From positions 17,249 through 81,248 of the forward strand of contig CAICTM010000283.1 of the NCBI GenBank assembly GCA_903772945.1: a stretch of 64,000 nucleotides of DNA. Direction: 5' to 3'. Below, in pieces: positions 35,060 through 46,976 of this stretch. This stretch comes from Seminavis robusta (lineage: Eukaryota > Bacillariophyta > Bacillariophyceae > Naviculales > Naviculaceae). How positions within the stretch are numbered: the first letter of the stretch is position 1; each line of letters starts with the position of its first letter. The notes beneath the pieces are model-generated. The model ran no database searches. It was not told the origin of the DNA and worked only from the letters and a program-made list of their open reading frames with translations. The translations under genes were made by a program, and so were the position numbers.

Positions 35060-35686
35060 ATGATGCGCATTTCGTTCCTCTCCATGCTCCTTGCAGTCTT
35101 GATTGTCATGGCATCTGCTTCCCACCACGATGAAGCCGGTCGTGTAAGTTCATTGCTGTTGTTGCTTCTTTGTCTTGCTTGTTTGTCCTCTCTTGTAGCT
35201 CATCCCTCCGCTCTTACATACATGAATGTTTCAGGCGCTTCGTACCCCTGCTTCCCACCAGCACAAGAACAAGCATGTGAGTCCACTGCAGGCTGATGTT
35301 GCTTCTTTGTTTTTCTACTTGGTTGGCTGGCTGGTTGTGCTTTGTACTAGCTATTGCGCATCCACTGTCTGCCTCTCACACGCACATCCATGCGTCCATA
35401 CATGAATATTCAATTTCAGGAGACTCGCAAACTTGATGAAAGTGGAGACAGTGGAGACAGTGGAGACAGTGGAGACGGTGAAGGTGAAAGTGGTGATGAT
35501 GCTGATGATACTGATGATGAGGACTGCTATGATGCGTGCTGGGGTGATGCTACTGACGAAGACATCGATGCCTGGACTGAGGGCCAATGGGTTGAATGGG
35601 AGACGTGTACTGATGCAGCCTGTGATTGCGCCGATGACGAATGCGCAGCCGATCCGGATTGTGTGGAGGCTGCCTCCTGTGCTTAG
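35060..35686 (+). CDS. Secreted acidic eight-cysteine protein, copy 3
   Basis: Exons 35060-35143, 35235-35276 and 35420-35686, with the same structure as copy 1; 130 aa. The protein differs from copy 1 at only a couple of residues (GQW for DQW in the Trp loop, SGDSGDSGDSGD without the shifts seen at DNA level). Introns and the 3' flank are also nearly identical out to a shared boundary (23840 and 36034), so the pair is a recent segmental duplication of about 1.1 kb. The 3' GGAA run is longer here (35709-35745) than in copy 1. Signal peptide, acidic SGD region and cysteine spacing are intact, which argues that both copies are functional. Confidence 0.8.
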
Positions 35687-36034
35687 ATGAAGCCATGTAG
35701 ACAAACAAAGGAAGGAAGGAAGGAAGGAAGGAAGGAAGGAAGGAAAGAGGAGAATCAAGAATATGGGCATCAAGCAAGATGCAAGGACGGTTTGCTAGTT
35801 TGCTGGCGAGTTGCTCCACATTTTTTAAATGCCAGCACAACTGCATGGCTAGAAGGGGTCTGTGTTGCAGCAATTCCCAGGGACTATACTTTTGGAAGGA
35901 GGACGGCATGCCTTTTACTAGAGCATGTAATAAAAGATAAAGAATGAATCAATGTACGAACAAAAATGGAGGTTGAATTTGCACTATTTTAAAAAGAGGA
36001 GCTCTGGGTTTGGTGGCTGGCCGGAGCTCTAGCC

Positions 36035-37108
36035 AGTCTACCCTTCACTCAGGAGGTACTAGTACACTGTATCATAAGCACAGTCTATGTATGGCCGGGG
36101 ATTTCGTATGGAAGGCGCCCAGATTGATTATTCGAGTCTTTAAGGTAGCTAGAAGATGTCGAGCAAACGCACCCTTCTTGGTTCGGCGGTGGCGCGAACA
36201 TGTGTCTTTTTGCCAAGGAATCGACTACTGCTAGCTAAGCTGCGGTAGCTAGTACTAGTGCCCAAAATTGTTCTGGCAATCGCAGGTTGCCTGTGTCCTG
36301 CAAGTACATCTGTCATAGCTAGCTACATGTACGGTACCAGCAAGAGATCCAAACAGGCCAGATGCTGCTGCGATGGAGTTGGAGATTAGTGCTCGCGTTG
36401 CCGTCAAGATCAAAATGTGAGCGAATGGATGTCACACCCATTGAGACATCTACTTAGGCTTTTTGCCGATCTGGTACAAGGATACATAGGTGTCTGGTAT
36501 GACAGCTTACCTAATTGTAATTCAAAATTGATGACCAGTTTAAATCTTTCGGTACAAAACCATCGATACTGCTGCACACTGGTTGCAGTTCTTTAAGTAT
36601 TGAATCTTTACTGCACACAGTATTCACGGTACTGTAGGGTTGCGGCTGTCTTGGATTTCCAAACCGGGTGCTCACAATCTGCTCGGACCTTGCTTGTTAG
36701 GGCCCTTTTTAGCTTCCTTGGTCGAATTTTCTTGCCAGGGACTGTTGACTTGCGCCTATCAAGACAATCTCAGCAAGAGACCAGTATGCACCAGGATAGG
36801 AAGAGTTGAGAGAGTAAAGAGAGATTTGAGAGAGTTTGAGTCGCCATGACCTGTTCTTCGTCCATGGCTTGCTAAAGTAATAGCAACGGCAGTAAGAGTC
36901 AGGCCGTTCGCTACTTGGCGCCGTTGCGGAGAGGTCGGCTAGATCAGAGTCATCAGGTGGGTGTGTCAGTTGAGCAAAGAAGTGGATCTGCTGGTTGCCC
37001 TGTCTTAACCATCTGTCTTTTTTTTTCCTGTCCCAGGAGGGAGGGAGCTGAAGACCATCTAGCTGGCCCATCTTTGTTCTTCCATAGCTGCCGCTGCAAC
37101 CTGCAACT
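36035..37108. other. Intergenic, nothing recognised
   Basis: Starts where homology to the copy-1 3' flank ends. No supported exon. A possible pyrimidine-rich leader (tctttttttttcctgtccc) lies about 80 bp before the LRR gene start. Confidence 0.45.
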
Positions 37109-40100
37109 ATGGCTGACGAAGGTGAAGGTGCAACCCAGCCGCCACCGGCATCCCCTGCTGAAGAGGGAGAAACTGCAGCAGCAGAGCTCGCAGCACCTGC
37201 TCAAGAGACAGAGACAGAGTCTGCCCCTGCTCAAGAGAGTTCAGCCGCACCACAGCAGGAGCTCTCGTCTGAATCGACTCCAGCGCCACCGGATGCTGAT
37301 GCTGCAGCACCACCAACACCACAAACCCCATCTTCCTCAGTGGCTTCCTCTACCGCCCCGGTGCCACCCCAAACGCCGCCTTCTGCTGCGGCATCGGTCG
37401 AAACAGCAGCAACATCGGACCAGCCCAAGTCGTCAAAATCATCAGCACCCAAAACCGGCCAGAACAAGCCAGCAGCTCCTGCCAAGCCAAATCAAGCATT
37501 GCCCAAGATTCCGAGAGGCGGGGCTGGCAAAAAGTCTACGGATAGTATTGCCGAAGATGGGTCTGTGCATTCAATGCCATCCGTAAGAAGAACTTTTAGC
37601 TAGCTAAACAAACGAATCCTGCCTTTTTTATTGTTCTTGTTCCCCTAACTGCACGCTTGCTTCCTCTTCTTCTGCTCTTTCCATCATCACACATGCATGC
37701 AGATATACGATCTCGAATGGCAGCATACTGTCAATGCCACCAAAGCCGAAACGTCCTCCAAGCAAGGCACCAAGGGTTTTGCCACTGCCGAAGGTGATGC
37801 CGTCGATCTCGGGCCCATGTTTGCCAAGCGCGCCAAGCAAGACTTGAGACAGGTCGATCAGAGTGTCAACATTATGGAGCACAACAACAACAACAGCCAG
37901 TTTGAAAGAGATAGTCTGGATAGTGCCAGTCAACGAAGTGGTCGAAGTGCAAAGTCCAGAACGTCCGTGGGCCGCAAGAGCCTTGTGGCTCCCGGTCGAC
38001 CTCACAAATTTGCGACCAGACCGTCTCACGTCCAAATTCGAAGAAGTGACCTGATTACCGACGAGAGCCTCATTGGTGTCGTCGAAGGTCGCTCGGGTTT
38101 CCAACGAAGCCAACAGAGCAGACACAAGGCGGATGTGTCCAATGCTGATGCAATTGACCCATCCAAGAAGAAACAGACGGCTCTTGACAGGACCAGGGGA
38201 TTGTTTGTCTTCTTGACAAAGGTGTTTATTGTTATAGGCTTTATCGCCTATGGTGTGTACCTGAATCTGCGGTTTAATGAATTTGCTGCAGCCGAAAAAG
38301 CAGGAGAAGCCACCAAGACAATGTCACAATTCGTGGATGATGGCCGTAGTGGAGAGATCAAAGTGGAGGAGATGTCACCGAACAATATTGACGTTATCAC
38401 ACACAATGGCGATCAAGTCGAGGTGCACATGTCCCATCATCCGCCATCCCCGGCTCCACCAGACCTCATCTTGGGGGAGCTTGCGAGCATTGTTCTTCGG
38501 CACGAGATTTCCTTGCCAGAAGCACTCAACTACGATCATGAAGATGCCGGGGGCGGCACAGCCAGCACGATGATGAGTCCACAGCGGAGGGCGTTGCTTT
38601 GGCTGGCACAATCGGACGCGCTCGCCATTGCAGAGGAATCCAGAGACATTCGCTTCGTGCGGTTGCTCCAAAGATACTCGCTGGCCGTATTCTTTTATTC
38701 CGTGGGTGGACACTACCATCCAGCGGCGCCACGACAGGTCGAGCAGATTGTGGAGCACGAAGTGACTCGAATGGAGAGGGAAGTTTCCAACGATGACGAG
38801 AGGGAGCAGCGGGACTACCAAGGTTGGCAGCGCAAGACCAAGTGGATGTCCGACTTTAGCATCTGCGATTGGTACGGAATCCGCTGCAACGATGACGACA
38901 TGGTCGTGTCACTGAATCTTACAATGAACAGCTTGAAAGGACAGCTGCCAATGATGGAACTCTTCCAAGCCCTAAGGGACTCCTTAAAGTCCTTTGACGT
39001 CAGTCACAATCAAATCAGTGGAAGCTTGGACTTGCCGACAGCCCTTAGCATGAAGCCATGGGTTCAACTGGAATATTTCTATGTCAACGACAATCAAATA
39101 ACGGGCAGTCCTCCTTTCCAGTGGTTTGACGAGAATCCCCTGTTGGGCATCAACATGGCGAGGAACTTGTTCAGCGGTGAGCTTCCAAACTCTGGCATTT
39201 CTAATTTGGAAGCTCTCAAAGAGCTCTATCTTAGCTACAACCTACTTGTTGGGAGTCTACCTCGAATCTCAAACCTGCCAAGTCTTGGTACGTAATGTGT
39301 TCGGCGACGTTTAGGGAAGATATGCTGCCTTGCACTAATCGTCTTTGCCTTATCCATCTTTTGAAACAGAGATACTGCATCTGAACAATAACTTGTTCGT
39401 AGGAAGCATCCCCACAGAGATATTCCTTTTGACTTCTTTGGGTACGCAGCAAGCACGCAGTCCATCTCAACTCCTTGGCTGCTAACCAACCAACCTCACA
39501 ATCAATGCCTCCTCGCTTCTGTGGCTTACAGTGGATTTGGACGTGGGGACAAATAGTTTGACTGGGTCAATCTCCATTGACCTCGCCCTGATGCATAACT
39601 TGGGTACGTCTACACACTTTACGTTTCCGGGCGGCGTGCATCGATGTTATTTGCACTTGGCAAAATGGAATGCACTAATGATGGCTTTGCTTGTTCAGAG
39701 ATCCTTTCCGTCGAAAACAACGCCATTGGCGGCCACCTGCCAGATCGCTTCAACACGTTGTCAAACTTAAGTAAGAAGTTCTTGGTGTGCAAGTGCTCGA
39801 CAAAGAGCCGCTTGGCAAAGTTATCTAACCCCTTTCCATGGTCTTGACAGAGGCATTGAACGTCAGCAACAATCTTTTCAGTGGTATCCTGCCCCGCTCA
39901 TTGTCTAGTGTCACCGATATTGGTAAGTCAACGCTTGCTCCTAACCATGCGGAAGATGAGTGTAAGTCTAACCTATTGCTTTCCTTGACATTCATTTTGC
40001 GTTTCACCAGAGTCCATTTCGCTCGAGCAAAACAAGTTCTCGGGCATCTTTCCAACGAGCTACGCCGCCATGACAAAGCTAGAGTCTTTCTTGATCCAGC

Positions 40101-40240
40101 ACAATGATCTTTATGGCAGCATTCCTACTCAGTTTTGCCATCTCAAGGCCGGCTTTTTCCATCTTTTGAAAAGCCTCAGTCGACTAGAAGCCGACTGCGT
40201 GCGCGAAATAACTTGCGATTGTTGCGACACGTGCTACTGA
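37109..40240 (+). CDS. Membrane LRR protein, receptor-like
   Basis: Seven exons are inferred: 37109-37582, 37703-39287, 39370-39441, 39532-39603, 39699-39770, 39851-39922 and 40011-40240, totalling 858 aa. Exons 3-6 are each exactly 72 nt and phase 1, so each encodes one 24-residue leucine-rich repeat (for example LHLNNNLFVGSIPTEIFLLT and NVSNNLFSGILPRSLSS). The N-terminal 320 residues are Pro/Ala/Ser-rich and then basic, with no signal peptide. One membrane segment lies at about 323-345 (FLTKVFIVIGFIAYGVYL). After it come a helical region, a cap-like motif WMSDFSICDWYGIRCNDDD as in plant LRR N-caps, about 9 repeats, and a cysteine C-cap ending CDCCDTCY. The topology suggests a cytosolic N-terminus and an outward LRR domain. 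No kinase domain. Ligand unknown. Confidence 0.85.
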
Positions 40241-41020
40241 TACCGATGGAGCTCTTTATTCCCTGTGTTTCTTGGAGCCACGCCGACTCCAGGAGCGAGG
40301 CAGGATAAAATAGACACCAGCACGAGAGAGTGCCCCCCCCCGGAGCTGCCCCTAGTCGATCTTGTCGTGCGAAGCCAATGAACGGACTTGGCCATCGAGG
40401 AGCCACAAAGAGCTGCTGAACCTTGGTGCCCTGTAAAGGCATGCTCCTTTTCGTGAATGAATTCTTACATCGATTTAGAACTTACTAAACTAGTATTTTT
40501 GATCTGCCAATCAGCTGCGGATCACCTCAGGCCAGTGAAACCACACCCAGATCCTTTAACCGATTGCCGTGGATGGGAGGCAAAGCGAGGGAGGAGGGAT
40601 CCTTCGCAAAAGAGTCTCATTGTAATCGATGCACTGGGATGGAAGAAACCATTGATGGGCATGGTTTGAGCTTGCCCGAAGCTCCGGACGACCAGAATCA
40701 ACCAAGATCGAGTACATAGCCTCCTGCGTCTGCCCTATTCATTAGCTACAGCCAGCAAGTCAAGATCTGCCATTGGATGGAAGAGCTTGGTTTTGAGCAT
40801 CACGATACACTTTTGTGTCCCTTTGGCTGCCAAATTGTGAAGTCACGACTACACACGTCGACCCGGCTGGCCTGACATGATAGTTTGCAGGCTTCGTTGA
40901 AACTAGCTGTAGAATAATAATAACAAGTCGTCAATTGCAATCATAGCCCCAAGTGCGCCACAGCGTCTACCGTAGCTGGTACCGCACACTCGACCAGGCC
41001 AAGAAACTCTGATCTTTCTT
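40241..41020. other. Intergenic between convergent genes
   Basis: Shared 3' region of the LRR and metacaspase genes. No exon seen. A run of nine cytosines lies near 40335. Confidence 0.5.
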
Positions 41021-42640
41021 TCATTTCCGCCTCAAGCTTCGAACTAGATTGCGTACCATGGTTAGCGGTCCGGTTGGTTCTTGCGGCGGAACAACTACCA
41101 CTGACTCTGGTGCACTGATTGTTGTGGTCGATATCGGCAATAGAAGCAAGACAATGGGAACGGCAATGGCCATAATGGCGGTGATGACGGATGCCACGTA
41201 GACAGTCCAATGCCAGTCGACAACTCCGTCATGAAAGTTTTGTACAAGTTTGGCATGCGGAAACTGAAAGCGCTTGTCGAATGTCATTTGTTGTTGTGTC
41301 CCATCCCCAATAAACGTAAAGGGTAGATCCAGTATGGTTCCCGAATGACAGCAATCGACCAAACAATTTAGGACCACTGCATTGCATGCATGCAGCAGGC
41401 ATGGAGAGGGTTAGTAGTTGTAAGGAAAGATGGCAATCCCTTCGTTCCGTACCGTACCATACCGCACAAATACTCACCTCCCTTTGGCATGGGACAAATC
41501 AAAACTTTAAAGAGTTCATCATCGACGACATGCCCGGCAGTCTTGTAGTCTATTGGTATCATGGTTTCATCGTATCCATCTTCCTCATCACCGCTCGTGT
41601 CTGGAACACTTCCCCCGTGTCCTGCGTCAAAATAGATTCGGAATGGAATGGAAATCACAATGAGTAGATCATATCATACAAGGATTGGTTATTGCGGTTG
41701 GAGGCAGATAATCTATCGAATCAGGTCCCTGCACGCACCAGCATAATGACAAAAGACGGCATCTCCTTCCTGACATTGCTTGACTAGCGTATCATATGCT
41801 TTTAGTATATTTGCCTTTGTGGGCGGCGTATGATCTCCATCATCCAATAGCATTGTAATGTTTTCCTCTTGAAAGTCGTGAACCGTCTGCAGGTACTTTT
41901 TGACCTTTACGAACATTCAAAAAGAAACCATACAGTATGAGATTCATGAGAGTAAGACTGCAAAATGCTTTCACAACGAACATTCAAACATCGCAAGTAG
42001 ATTTCTTTTAAATTGGCAAAACTTACATTCTTTACCTATTTATTGGTTAGGTGGAATGCAAGCAAGAGCAACGGTCAGATAAGGTCAGTCCCATACCGGA
42101 GGTATCTAGCTAGGTATCTTGCTACCTATAGTTTTGCCAAGATAGATAGATAAGACTTACATCATTGTGACAACCTGACAACTCTCCTCTGGTACCTGTA
42201 TAGTTGATCCCAATCAAAACAGCTCGTTTGACACCATCTTGACATTTCGTTGGAACAATATGAAATGGCGCATGCATATCGACGGGTCGACTGGACGTGA
42301 GTTGTGGAATCTGTGTGTACTGTCCTTCACTGAGAATGGATCTCATGTGCGACAAGACGTTGCCATAAGACATACTACTTTCACTTGTGGATGTAGTAGC
42401 ATAGAGTGCTTTGAGCATGGCCGAAGTACAAGCGCCACCGGCTCGCCCTTGGGGATCGGGAAGTCCAAAGAGCTCCACATTGGAAATGTCAGCTGACGTT
42501 TGTTCGTCGCGACAACCGGAAAACAAGTGCACTTCGGCATGAATGTACGCTTCTGCTTGTGCCACTAGTGATGGATCGAATGTGTCATTATTACTACTAC
42601 TGGTAGAGCCTTCTGCTGCAGAGGACGACGACGACGCCAT
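41021..42640 (-). CDS. Type III metacaspase with membrane anchor
   Basis: Exons 42640-42161, 42035-42027 (9 nt), 41904-41739, 41621-41478 and 41376-41021 give 384 aa. The p10-like part comes first (SGCRDEQTSADISNVE, about 57-75, then GAC TSAMLKAL), and the p20 part follows (KRAVLIGINYTGTRGELSGC). That domain order defines type III metacaspases of algae with secondary plastids. The microexon supplies VKN, restoring the family motif CHNDVKNVKKYL. The catalytic pair is His220 (HYAGHGG) and Cys276 (DCCHSG). Metacaspases cleave after Arg/Lys, usually need calcium, and act in stress and death responses. After the active site a hydrophobic segment at about 324-346 and a basic tail suggest a C-terminal anchor. 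The start at 42640 has a good context (GACCATGG); an in-frame ATG at 42715 is possible. It is divergent with the gene at 42934. Confidence 0.9.
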
Positions 42641-42933
42641 GGTCAATGTCTTTTTTCTTTCTTTGGAATGAGAATCTTCTGAAACTAAAATATGTTGACG
42701 CCTCCAAAGATCCAACTGACGTCACTTTGTGAAGAGGGTTAAGGTCATCCCAAAAAGAGTTAAGAAGTTGTTTTGTTCCGAGGCCGCTGGATCGCCATCC
42801 ATTCAAAGCCTTTAAATCTCTTTCCTGTCTGGCTCGCTCCCCTGTGGCCGCAGCCATTGGATCCTTTCATCTCGGATACCCATCGTGGGTAGCTAATCTA
42901 TTATCATAGATAGTTCATAGTAACATCATTATC
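42641..42933. promoter_or_regulatory. Short divergent intergenic region
   Basis: 293 bp separate the start codons of the metacaspase (minus) and the zinc-module gene (plus), so both promoters must lie here. No TATA box or named motif is obvious; a gacgtcac word (CRE-like) is at 42718-42725. Confidence 0.5.
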
Positions 42934-45900
42934 ATGGCAGACATCATGAACAACAACATGGAAGTAGTGGAAGAAGAAGAAGAAGCAGGAAAGAAGGATG
43001 CTTTAGTGGATGAAGCCCAACAGATCCGAACGAGAAAGCGACGGCGCAAGCTACGATCCATGCTACGAAAAGCGGGTGGTTTTCCTTCCTTTGTCTCGTT
43101 GATATCGCCAGATGCGTTGGATGAAGATGAAGAAGACGACGAAGAGGAAGAAGAAGAAGAACCCGAATCCATTGTGATTGATGTCGACGAGTATTTGGGT
43201 CTTCACCAAACTGATAATGACGAAGACAATGACGAAGACGACGACCAGAACCACCATGCAATACAAGAACGCACACAAACGACCACTCCCGCAGACGAAG
43301 GCTATTACGAAGGACGAGTGCCATTGGCGTCTCCGGACGACGAAAAGTACTTGTCGTCCTTACAGCAATTGATTCGAAACCATTTGGAAATTTTTAGTGC
43401 GACGGCGGTCGATGCGGCTGGATCGCAATCGGGACGACGTCTACCGATTGTTCGAGGAAAAGTCGGAATTCGTTGCATTCATTGCGCGTCGGTCGCATTG
43501 GCACACGAAGCCTTTCTGGCGAATGGAGGAACACACAATAAAGACAATCCCATTCAACCCGTCGAAAAATCCAAGTTGTATCCACAAGGCGCCGTTTCGT
43601 ATCCCAACAATATTGCCGGCATGTATTCCATTTGTTCTCAAAAACCCCAATTGCATTTCGAAAATTGTCCCAATACGCCGGCATCGGTCCGATCCCAATT
43701 CTATCGACATACTCATGAAACAGCACGAGGTGGAGGAGAAGGACGCGCCAAATCCAAGGAAGTTCCTGCCGCTCTCTATTATCTTGTGGCTGCCAAACGA
43801 CATGGATTGGTCGATGTCGAAGGAGGGATTCGATTTTCACGCGATCTCAGTTTACAACCACTCCCCTTTGAAGCGGTATTGGCATCGCAACGACAAGAAA
43901 GTGAAGAGTTAAAGACCATTATTACACTTCCACCTTCGGTTGCCAGATCCACAGCAATAAAAAATGAGGAACCCGTGCCAACGCTCGTGGGATCGGCGGT
44001 CACAGTCAGTGACGCGACCGCCGAACAGGTGCTGGCAGAAGCACTTGCCGAACCGGAAAATCCAACTCTCTATCTGGGACGAGCCACCGACAAGAAAATG
44101 GTATGTCAATATACAAATCTACATGTACCTTACACTCTATGCTTGGGAATGAGCTGCAAGACATCAATTGACACTATCGATCTCACTCCTCTTCTGCTCT
44201 GCTCTGCTCTGCTCTGCTCCAGGTATCCGATTACATGTTCTTGTGCATTCGACAAGTCGCGGTTTGTCATGCGACACCGGCCGATTTTGCGACCCGGGGG
44301 AAAAAGACGAGGAAAATGAGAGTGGGGTTTGCAGGATTTTGTTGTCGTAAGCTTTCTATTGTCGTTGTCTTTTTATTAAAATTGTTGAAATGAGCTTGTA
44401 CGCGTACTTACCAAAATAATGCCTTTTCTTTGTTTTGTTCGTTTGCAGGCCACTGCCAGAGATTTCTGGACAAACGCGATGGACCAGAACTGGCAAGGGC
44501 GTTGCCCGGGGGTGTCTCGGATTACAGTTGTCGTTCCTTCTCGTCCAACTCGGACGGGCTGGCCAGTGCTATTGCCAATACGTTTGCCATTCACTTGGCC
44601 AAGTGCGACCATGCACCACTCAAACTACGAAAAGCATTGGCGGCATACAAGAGAATTCATCCACGACAAATGGCCGATATGCCACATGGGAGTCAACGCA
44701 AAGCTTTTTCCGTCATTTGGGAACGACAACGCAAATTTGATGTGTCGGAAGAACAAATGAGAGACAAAATTGCCGCCTATCAACGAGGGCAACGAAATAT
44801 TGTGTGGCCACCACCCCAGAAGCAAGCCGAACACCACCACCATGTCCGGACGTCTCCCAGAGCAACCACGACGACAACAACAAGTGCCCGCACTCCTTCT
44901 TCTAGTAGTAGCAAGAAATCCAAATCCAAGGGGAAACCGGGGACAAAAGTCGGACGCGAATGCAGTGACTTTCCACTTTCCAACGATCCGGCGACAAGGA
45001 GGACTCTGGACGAATACTTGGATCATTGGACGCCTGGCGAGGACAATGATGGGTTGTTCCTGCCAAGCGACAGGTACGTACGCAAAAAGGAGGAAATTAA
45101 GTGGATTGTTACGTCACGTCCATTATTCATGCCGCTCACATTTCATTTCGCTTTGTCCTGACCGCCACTTTTTTCCAGGGATATCGCTTCGGATTACATT
45201 TTTCTTACCGTCCGTCAGCTCAAGGCGGCCATCCCAACCACTGCGGACTTGGCAAAAGGCAAGAGAGGTCCTTCCAACCCTATTGCGGGAATGTGCTGCA
45301 TGCACTGCGACGGCAAAGATCCTTCGGAAATTGCTCCATCTTGTCGGTCCTTCGCTACGGCGCCGGATAACTATGCTTCTGCCTTCAACACGAGCTTGTA
45401 CAATCACATGCAAAACTGCCAATTCATCAAACCACACGTCAAAAAGGCGCTCGCGGACCTGCGAAAGCTTCATTCGCAACAGATTCAAGCCTTGCAGTTT
45501 GGGGCGCAGCGAAAATTCTTCACCAACTTGTACAATCGGCTTCGGGCTGTTCCCTTGCCAGGGAAGCTGCCGCAAGCCCCTCCACCACCAGTTGCGTCGT
45601 CATCGAGTAGTAGTAAGCCTTCGAGACGTTCCAGTGCCGGCAGTGCTTCTGGTCGCCGTGTGACGCGAGGGTCAGAGAGCGCCGAAGATGCCATTCTGGC
45701 AAGCTACGGTTTCTTTGAAGCTCCCTGCCAGTCCTTCTTTTGTCTGCGATGCCGGATGGTGCCGCTCCAGTTCCGTGCCCGCGGTTCCTTGTCGTTTGCT
45801 CACCCAACGATCGAGTTTATGACGGAGCATCAGGAAGCTTGTGCAGAGGATGGCATGAACTTGTGGTACTGTGTGGAGAGCGTCAAGAAGCTACTCAAGA

Positions 45901-46802
45901 CAGAATTCAGCATCAAGTATTTGACGGATGAACTCTTCAAAGAGGTCATACTGGAGTGTTTTGGGCGCAATGAGCAGTTGGCGACGATTTTCACGAGTGA
46001 AATTGTCAAAGTGTATCAGATGTCACGTAAGTTGTTGGTTGATCGTGTAGCGTGTGCAAGACGTTTTGAATGGTGTTGTTCTAATGTGTTGTGGCGTCGT
46101 TGTTGTCGGGTACTCTCATTTTTTGAAGGTCACGGTGGCGTTACGAGATCTGTCGAGAACTACATCAAGGCAAAGTCACAGGGCTTGTGGTCGAAACTAC
46201 CGTTGGCTGTTGACAGTGCCAAGGTCACCCGGGCCTATGCCACTTTTGCAGCGTCTGTCGAAGGCCTGTCGCCTCGAATTTCGGACAACTCGGCCCTTTT
46301 CACTTATTTGCATCTGATTTCTCCGTCCTTGAGGCTGTCAGAGGACGACGAAGAAGGTGCTGGCTCGGAAAGCGATGGAATCGCTGAAGGTGAAGGCAAC
46401 AGTGAAGAAGGCAAAGCGGAATCTGATGGTGAAGCCGAGGATGCCAATGAAGCAGTCAACAACGAGGAAGGAGACGACGACGAGGAGGAGGAAGAAGAGG
46501 CTGAAATTGAAGACGATCCCGAGGAAGAGGAGGAGGAAAGCACGGGCAATCCGCCACCGAAGAAGCGACGGAAACGAGGAAAAGAACTCCGACGCAAGCC
46601 CAGCGATGGAGACGGCGATGAAGATGCAGCGGGAGAGCTATCTGGTGAATCACAAGAAACACCATCTGCTGAAACCGGAGATGATTCGCTTGCGGAGGTT
46701 GGCGACGGAGAAGCAGGAACGGACAACCCACCGGTTCAAGTTCAGCGGGCTGCAACCAGGCCAAAACGAGGCAAAGAACTCAGGCGCCCTGACATGGATT
46801 AG
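42934..46802 (+). CDS. Acidic protein with four zinc-binding-like modules
   Basis: Exons 42934-44100, 44223-44346, 44449-45073, 45179-46026 and 46129-46802 give 1,145 aa. All introns are GT-AG; the last (102 nt) is a multiple of three and would also read through. After an acidic N-terminus with a basic patch (TRKRRRKLRSML), four related modules each show C-x2-C followed by H-x3-C: CIHC...HFENC, CRHC...HLAKC, CMHC...HMQNC and CLRC...HQEAC. Modules 2 and 3 share an entry phrase (VSDYMFLCIRQV / ASDYIFLTVRQL), and GxxGIRC- or GMCC-like turns precede the first cysteines. The C-terminus is highly acidic with KKRRKRGKELRR repeats that could be nuclear localisation signals. A nuclear, nucleic-acid- or protein-binding role is inference. 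I know the single module only as an unnamed diatom motif. Confidence 0.8.
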
Positions 46803-46976
46803 CTTTTCGATCGATATCTGATGCTGTGGCTGGAGGCGGATCATTTGCCGTCTGTGGTGGAAACCATTTGGCTGCTGCAAGCAGCGATTTATAGCCGCCA
46901 GGTTCCATTTTTGGTTTTGTGTGTCTAGCTAAAGAGAGGACTAATTAAGTCAGCGGGAGCTGCGATACCTCGGCAG

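Noticed and set aside
36915-37586. 223-codon plus-strand ORF rich in Q, H, P and R
   Set aside because: It is a shifted-frame shadow of the first exon of the LRR gene (37109-37582), whose frame joins the next exon by consensus splice sites.
42641-42715. Earlier ATG for the metacaspase (42715)
   Set aside because: It would add 25 residues of weak sense in the divergent promoter; ATG 42640 has the better context. It is not fully excluded.
44770-45663. 297-codon plus-strand ORF
   Set aside because: It crosses the intron at 45074-45178 in a frame that contradicts the repeated C-x2-C modules, so it is an overlapping non-coding frame of the zinc-module gene.
46304-46726. Serine/proline-rich minus-strand ORF
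   Set aside because: Reverse shadow of the acidic GAN/GAA repeats of the zinc-module gene; composition alone explains it.
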